From Endotrypanum monterogeii (lineage: Eukaryota; Euglenozoa; Kinetoplastea; Trypanosomatida; Trypanosomatidae), in assembly GCA_000333855.2 (NCBI GenBank), contig CM007319.1, positions 84,255 to 148,254 of the forward strand: a stretch of DNA of 64,000 nucleotides. The letters are read 5' to 3'. The first letter of the stretch is position 1. Each line of letters opens with the position of its first letter. Made by a program: the position numbers and the translations under genes. Below the pieces are notes generated by a model. That model worked only from the letters and a program-made list of their open reading frames with translations, had not been told where the DNA came from and did not search any database. Positions 61,698 to 64,000 of this stretch are shown one piece after another.

Positions 61698-64000
61698 ATG
61701 TCTGTGCTTTCACTTCACGGCGCATTGCAGCAGCTCGCCCTCGCAGCAGCGCTTCTCTTGGTCTCATTTCTGCCGCTCGTATGTGTAGGTGTGCGTTCTG
61801 CATCCGATGAGGTGAGTCTTCGCCAATGCTCCAGTCCCGTTCCACATTACACAAGCGCTGAGCAGAAGCACACGCGCCTGTTTCTCAATGCACTGAAGAC
61901 AAGCATACCAGCGCTGGCCGCCGTGTGGACTTGCGACAACTTCTGCGCACACGAGGGTCTGGAGTGCACAGCGTCCGGCTTGAAACTCCGACTTGACTCC
62001 AGTGCCCTCAGTGGCACTCTCCCAGACATCCCCGCGAACGTTGATGGTTCCTCCGTTGTGCTCACAGAGTTCACCTTTGTCGGCAATGGCTCAAACCTGA
62101 GAGGTACGCTGCCTTCTAGCTGGTATAGGCTTACTTCACTCTTTTCTCTGGAGCTCATCTCCACAGCCATCGAGGGGACGCTACCTGAATTATGGGGAGC
62201 GTCAGCTCCGAGTCAGGTGACGCTACGTCACAGGAGTCTCTTCGGCGCAACAAAAGCTGTCGCTTTGGGACCTAGCAGCTCTCTGCGTATTCTCCGAGCG
62301 GCGAACAGCAACATTCGAGGGCCGTTGCCTGCCAGTTGGTCCCAGTACACCACTCTGCAGGAGATCTATCTTGAGAACAATCCAATTGATGGCGCTCTCC
62401 CCACTTCGTGGGGGAGTCTCATTAACCTCCGCATTCTCAATCTCACAAACACTTCCGTCTCGGGGACGTTGCCCGGTGCTTGGGGTAGCATGACGTCACT
62501 CCAGCGATTACACGCCATTGGATGTGCGCTCGAGGGTCCGCTCCCTTTAGATTGGAGGCGTCTGGCGAACCTGAAAGACCTACAGTTGATAAACAACAAA
62601 TTTAGAGGCCTCATTCCATCGGCGTGGGGTGAGATGAGTGCCATACAACGCACCTCCCTCGAGCTCAACGACTGTACCTGTGTACCTGAACAGTGGATCA
62701 CAAGAAACGTTGACGTTACGCTGTACTCGACAACTCAACAACTCGAGTGTCCAATTACAGCCGACTGCGCTCCGTCCAGTAGCAGCAGCAGCTCCGCGCA
62801 GCCGTCGTCCTCATTGTCGTCCTCTGCACCTTCCAGCAGCAGTGGCTCGAACCTCGACTGTTACGGGCCCGTCCCCTTCTACACTGCCGGTCAACAAGTA
62901 CACACGCGTAATTTCCTCGAATCCTTCAAGGAAACTATCCAGGACTTGCAGCCGCTGTGGTTCTGCCCGAACTTTTGCGTGTGGGTCTACGTCAGTTGTG
63001 CCCCGGAGGGTGTGGCGGTGGAGATCACTGGAACAGAGTTCATCGGATACGTCCCGGAGGTCGCTGTTGACGTGGATCCGTCGGAGGTGGTGGTGACGAC
63101 GCTGGACTTCAGCCGGAGCACGTGGCTGGAGGGCGACTACCCTGCTAGCTGGGCCTCACTAGCATTCTTGCAGAAGGTCTCCTTCGCATACACCTCAATG
63201 TCAGGCACGTTGCCCCTGGAGTGGGGTAGCATGCCGGCGTTGCGGTACCTTGACTTGAGCTTCACTTGGAGTGGCGGTCTGTTCCCCACGAGCTGGGGTA
63301 GCTTGAGGAACCTGGAAGTGCTCAAACTCGTGCAGCTCACGATATCTGGACAGCTGCCCGACGGATGGAGCGGCATGAAGGCCCTTCGGGAGCTGGACAT
63401 CTCCAACGGTGGTGCTTCCGGAACGCTGCCGCGAACCTGGGGAGCCCTGTCCAACCTCGAGAACCTCTCGTTGCACCACAACAGCATTCAAGGCACGTTA
63501 CCCCCTGGCTGGCACTCGTTGGCGCGGCTGACGACACTGCTCCTGCACAACAATCAGCTGACCGGCTCGATCCCCGAGATATACGGCGCCGTGAACAGTC
63601 TGCGCCGTGTGGGGCTCGAAACGAATCACATCTGCGGTTGTCTGCCGAGCGAGTGGAAAGCGAGGCTGGGCGTGTCGATGATCGTCACCGCTCAACCGGA
63701 GGTATTAGCCCCTGATTGCTCCACAGCAAACATCTGCGAGTTCTCGAGCAGCAGCTCCGCACATCCGTCGTCGTCGTCGTCGTCTGCACCGTCCAGCAGC
63801 AGCTCTGCACATCCGTCGTCGTCGTCGTCGTCTGCACCGTCCAGCAGCAGCTCTGCACATCCGTCGTCGTCGTCGTCTGCACCGTCCAGCAGCAGCTCTG
63901 CACATCCGTCGTCGTCGTCTGCACCGTCCAGCAGCAGCTCTGCACATCCGTCGTCGTCGTCGTCGTCTGCACCGTCCAGCAGCAGCTCCGCACATCCGTC
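61698..64000 (+). CDS. LRR surface proteophosphoglycan (partial, runs off window end)
   Basis: At least 767 residues, open to the window edge. A signal peptide (about 1-35) is followed by two homologous modules separated by a short Ser-rich linker (about 359-388). Each module begins with a Cys-bearing cap of the form C...PVPxYT..Q..HTRxFL and a CxxFC...C motif. Then come five or more plant-type LRRs with a G(T/P)LPxxW core (for example GTLPGAWGSMTSLQRL, GTLPLEWGSMPALRYL) and a Cys-containing C-cap. From residue 683 a mucin-like Ser-rich repeat begins (see separate entry). This is the architecture of Leishmania proteophosphoglycans and related PSA-type surface antigens, whose Ser repeats are heavily phosphoglycosylated; a GPI or membrane anchor would lie beyond the window. 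The ATG at 61698 directly precedes the signal peptide. Confidence 0.85.
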   Translation, partial: MSVLSLHGALQQLALAAALLLVSFLPLVCVGVRSASDEVSLRQCSSPVPHYTSAEQKHTRLFLNALKTSIPALAAVWTCDNFCAHEGLECTASGLKLRLDSSALSGTLPDIPANVDGSSVVLTEFTFVGNGSNLRGTLPSSWYRLTSLFSLELISTAIEGTLPELWGASAPSQVTLRHRSLFGATKAVALGPSSSLRILRAANSNIRGPLPASWSQYTTLQEIYLENNPIDGALPTSWGSLINLRILNLTNTSVSGTLPGAWGSMTSLQRLHAIGCALEGPLPLDWRRLANLKDLQLINNKFRGLIPSAWGEMSAIQRTSLELNDCTCVPEQWITRNVDVTLYSTTQQLECPITADCAPSSSSSSSAQPSSSLSSSAPSSSSGSNLDCYGPVPFYTAGQQVHTRNFLESFKETIQDLQPLWFCPNFCVWVYVSCAPEGVAVEITGTEFIGYVPEVAVDVDPSEVVVTTLDFSRSTWLEGDYPASWASLAFLQKVSFAYTSMSGTLPLEWGSMPALRYLDLSFTWSGGLFPTSWGSLRNLEVLKLVQLTISGQLPDGWSGMKALRELDISNGGASGTLPRTWGALSNLENLSLHHNSIQGTLPPGWHSLARLTTLLLHNNQLTGSIPEIYGAVNSLRRVGLETNHICGCLPSEWKARLGVSMIVTAQPEVLAPDCSTANICEFSSSSSAHPSSSSSSAPSSSSSAHPSSSSSSAPSSSSSAHPSSSSSAPSSSSSAHPSSSSAPSSSSSAHPSSSSSSAPSSSSSAHP
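63741..64000 (+). repeat. Nested Ser-rich tandem repeat in the proteophosphoglycan
   Basis: Five full 42-48-base units plus a partial encode SSSSAHPSSSSSSAP-type repeats. Each unit has an AGC serine run and a TCG serine run; the number of TCG codons varies (5, 5, 4, 3, 5), so a trinucleotide microsatellite is nested in the minisatellite. The repeat continues past the window end. Confidence 0.9.

Noticed and set aside
1..64000. Telomeric TTAGGG arrays, spliced-leader RNA arrays, CRISPR arrays, intact transposons
   Set aside because: None was seen on reading the window. Only simple microsatellites, the S3a duplication and the proteophosphoglycan repeat are clear repeats.

Overview
The window looks like nuclear DNA of a trypanosomatid, most likely Leishmania or a close relative (Leishmaniinae). 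Every gene I can support is on the + strand and has no introns. Genes are separated by long intergenic stretches rich in T and C, with polypyrimidine-AG signals suited to spliced-leader trans-splicing. The encoded proteins are eukaryotic: DHH1 helicase, ribosomal protein S3a, flagellar PG-rich repeats, the gamete fusogen HAP2, and a surface proteophosphoglycan. From memory, this gene order matches part of Leishmania chromosome 35 (chromosome 34 in the Viannia subgenus); a BLAST search would be needed to confirm that. The whole window reads as one directional polycistronic cluster.

Layout. 0-9 kb holds a 3-ketodihydrosphingosine reductase, a METTL13/spermidine-synthase-like methyltransferase, a large protein with an M29-aminopeptidase-like C-terminus, and an AUH-type enoyl-CoA hydratase. 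9.6-10.8 kb is the DEAD-box helicase DHH1, followed by about 5.8 kb without a convincing gene. 16.7-21.5 kb has a thioredoxin-fold protein with a long disordered N-terminus and a protein ending in an RIIa-like docking domain. About 6 kb without a convincing gene follows; it contains G-quadruplex-type motifs and one possible decayed gene. 27.4-33 kb has a WD40-like protein and two nucleotide-identical copies of ribosomal protein S3a. 33.7-39.1 kb has an STPGR flagellar-type protein and an arrestin-like protein. 43.0-48.5 kb has HAP2/GCS1 and an unknown 323-residue protein. 51.2-56.5 kb has a protein kinase followed directly by an EF-hand protein. From 61.7 kb to the window end is an LRR proteophosphoglycan running off the edge.

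The most interesting locus is 51.2-56.5 kb. The kinase frame, a 113-codon middle frame and the EF-hand frame look like one ancestral calcium-kinase-type gene broken by two single-base deletions. Its kinase domain also carries an insertion of about 437 residues between the APE-type motif and subdomain IX. Other notable points are the five putative metal ligands in the M29-like protein, the homogenised S3a pair with sharp homology edges, the duplicated LRR ectodomain of the proteophosphoglycan, and the frequent TA or CA/TA microsatellites in the intergenic DNA.

Functionally the genes are the usual trypanosomatid mixture, with no operon-like logic: lipid synthesis, leucine breakdown, mRNA control, translation, flagellum, trafficking, gamete fusion and surface coat. 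Expression is presumably set after transcription, through trans-splicing and untranslated regions. No RNA genes, CRISPR arrays or intact transposons were recognised.
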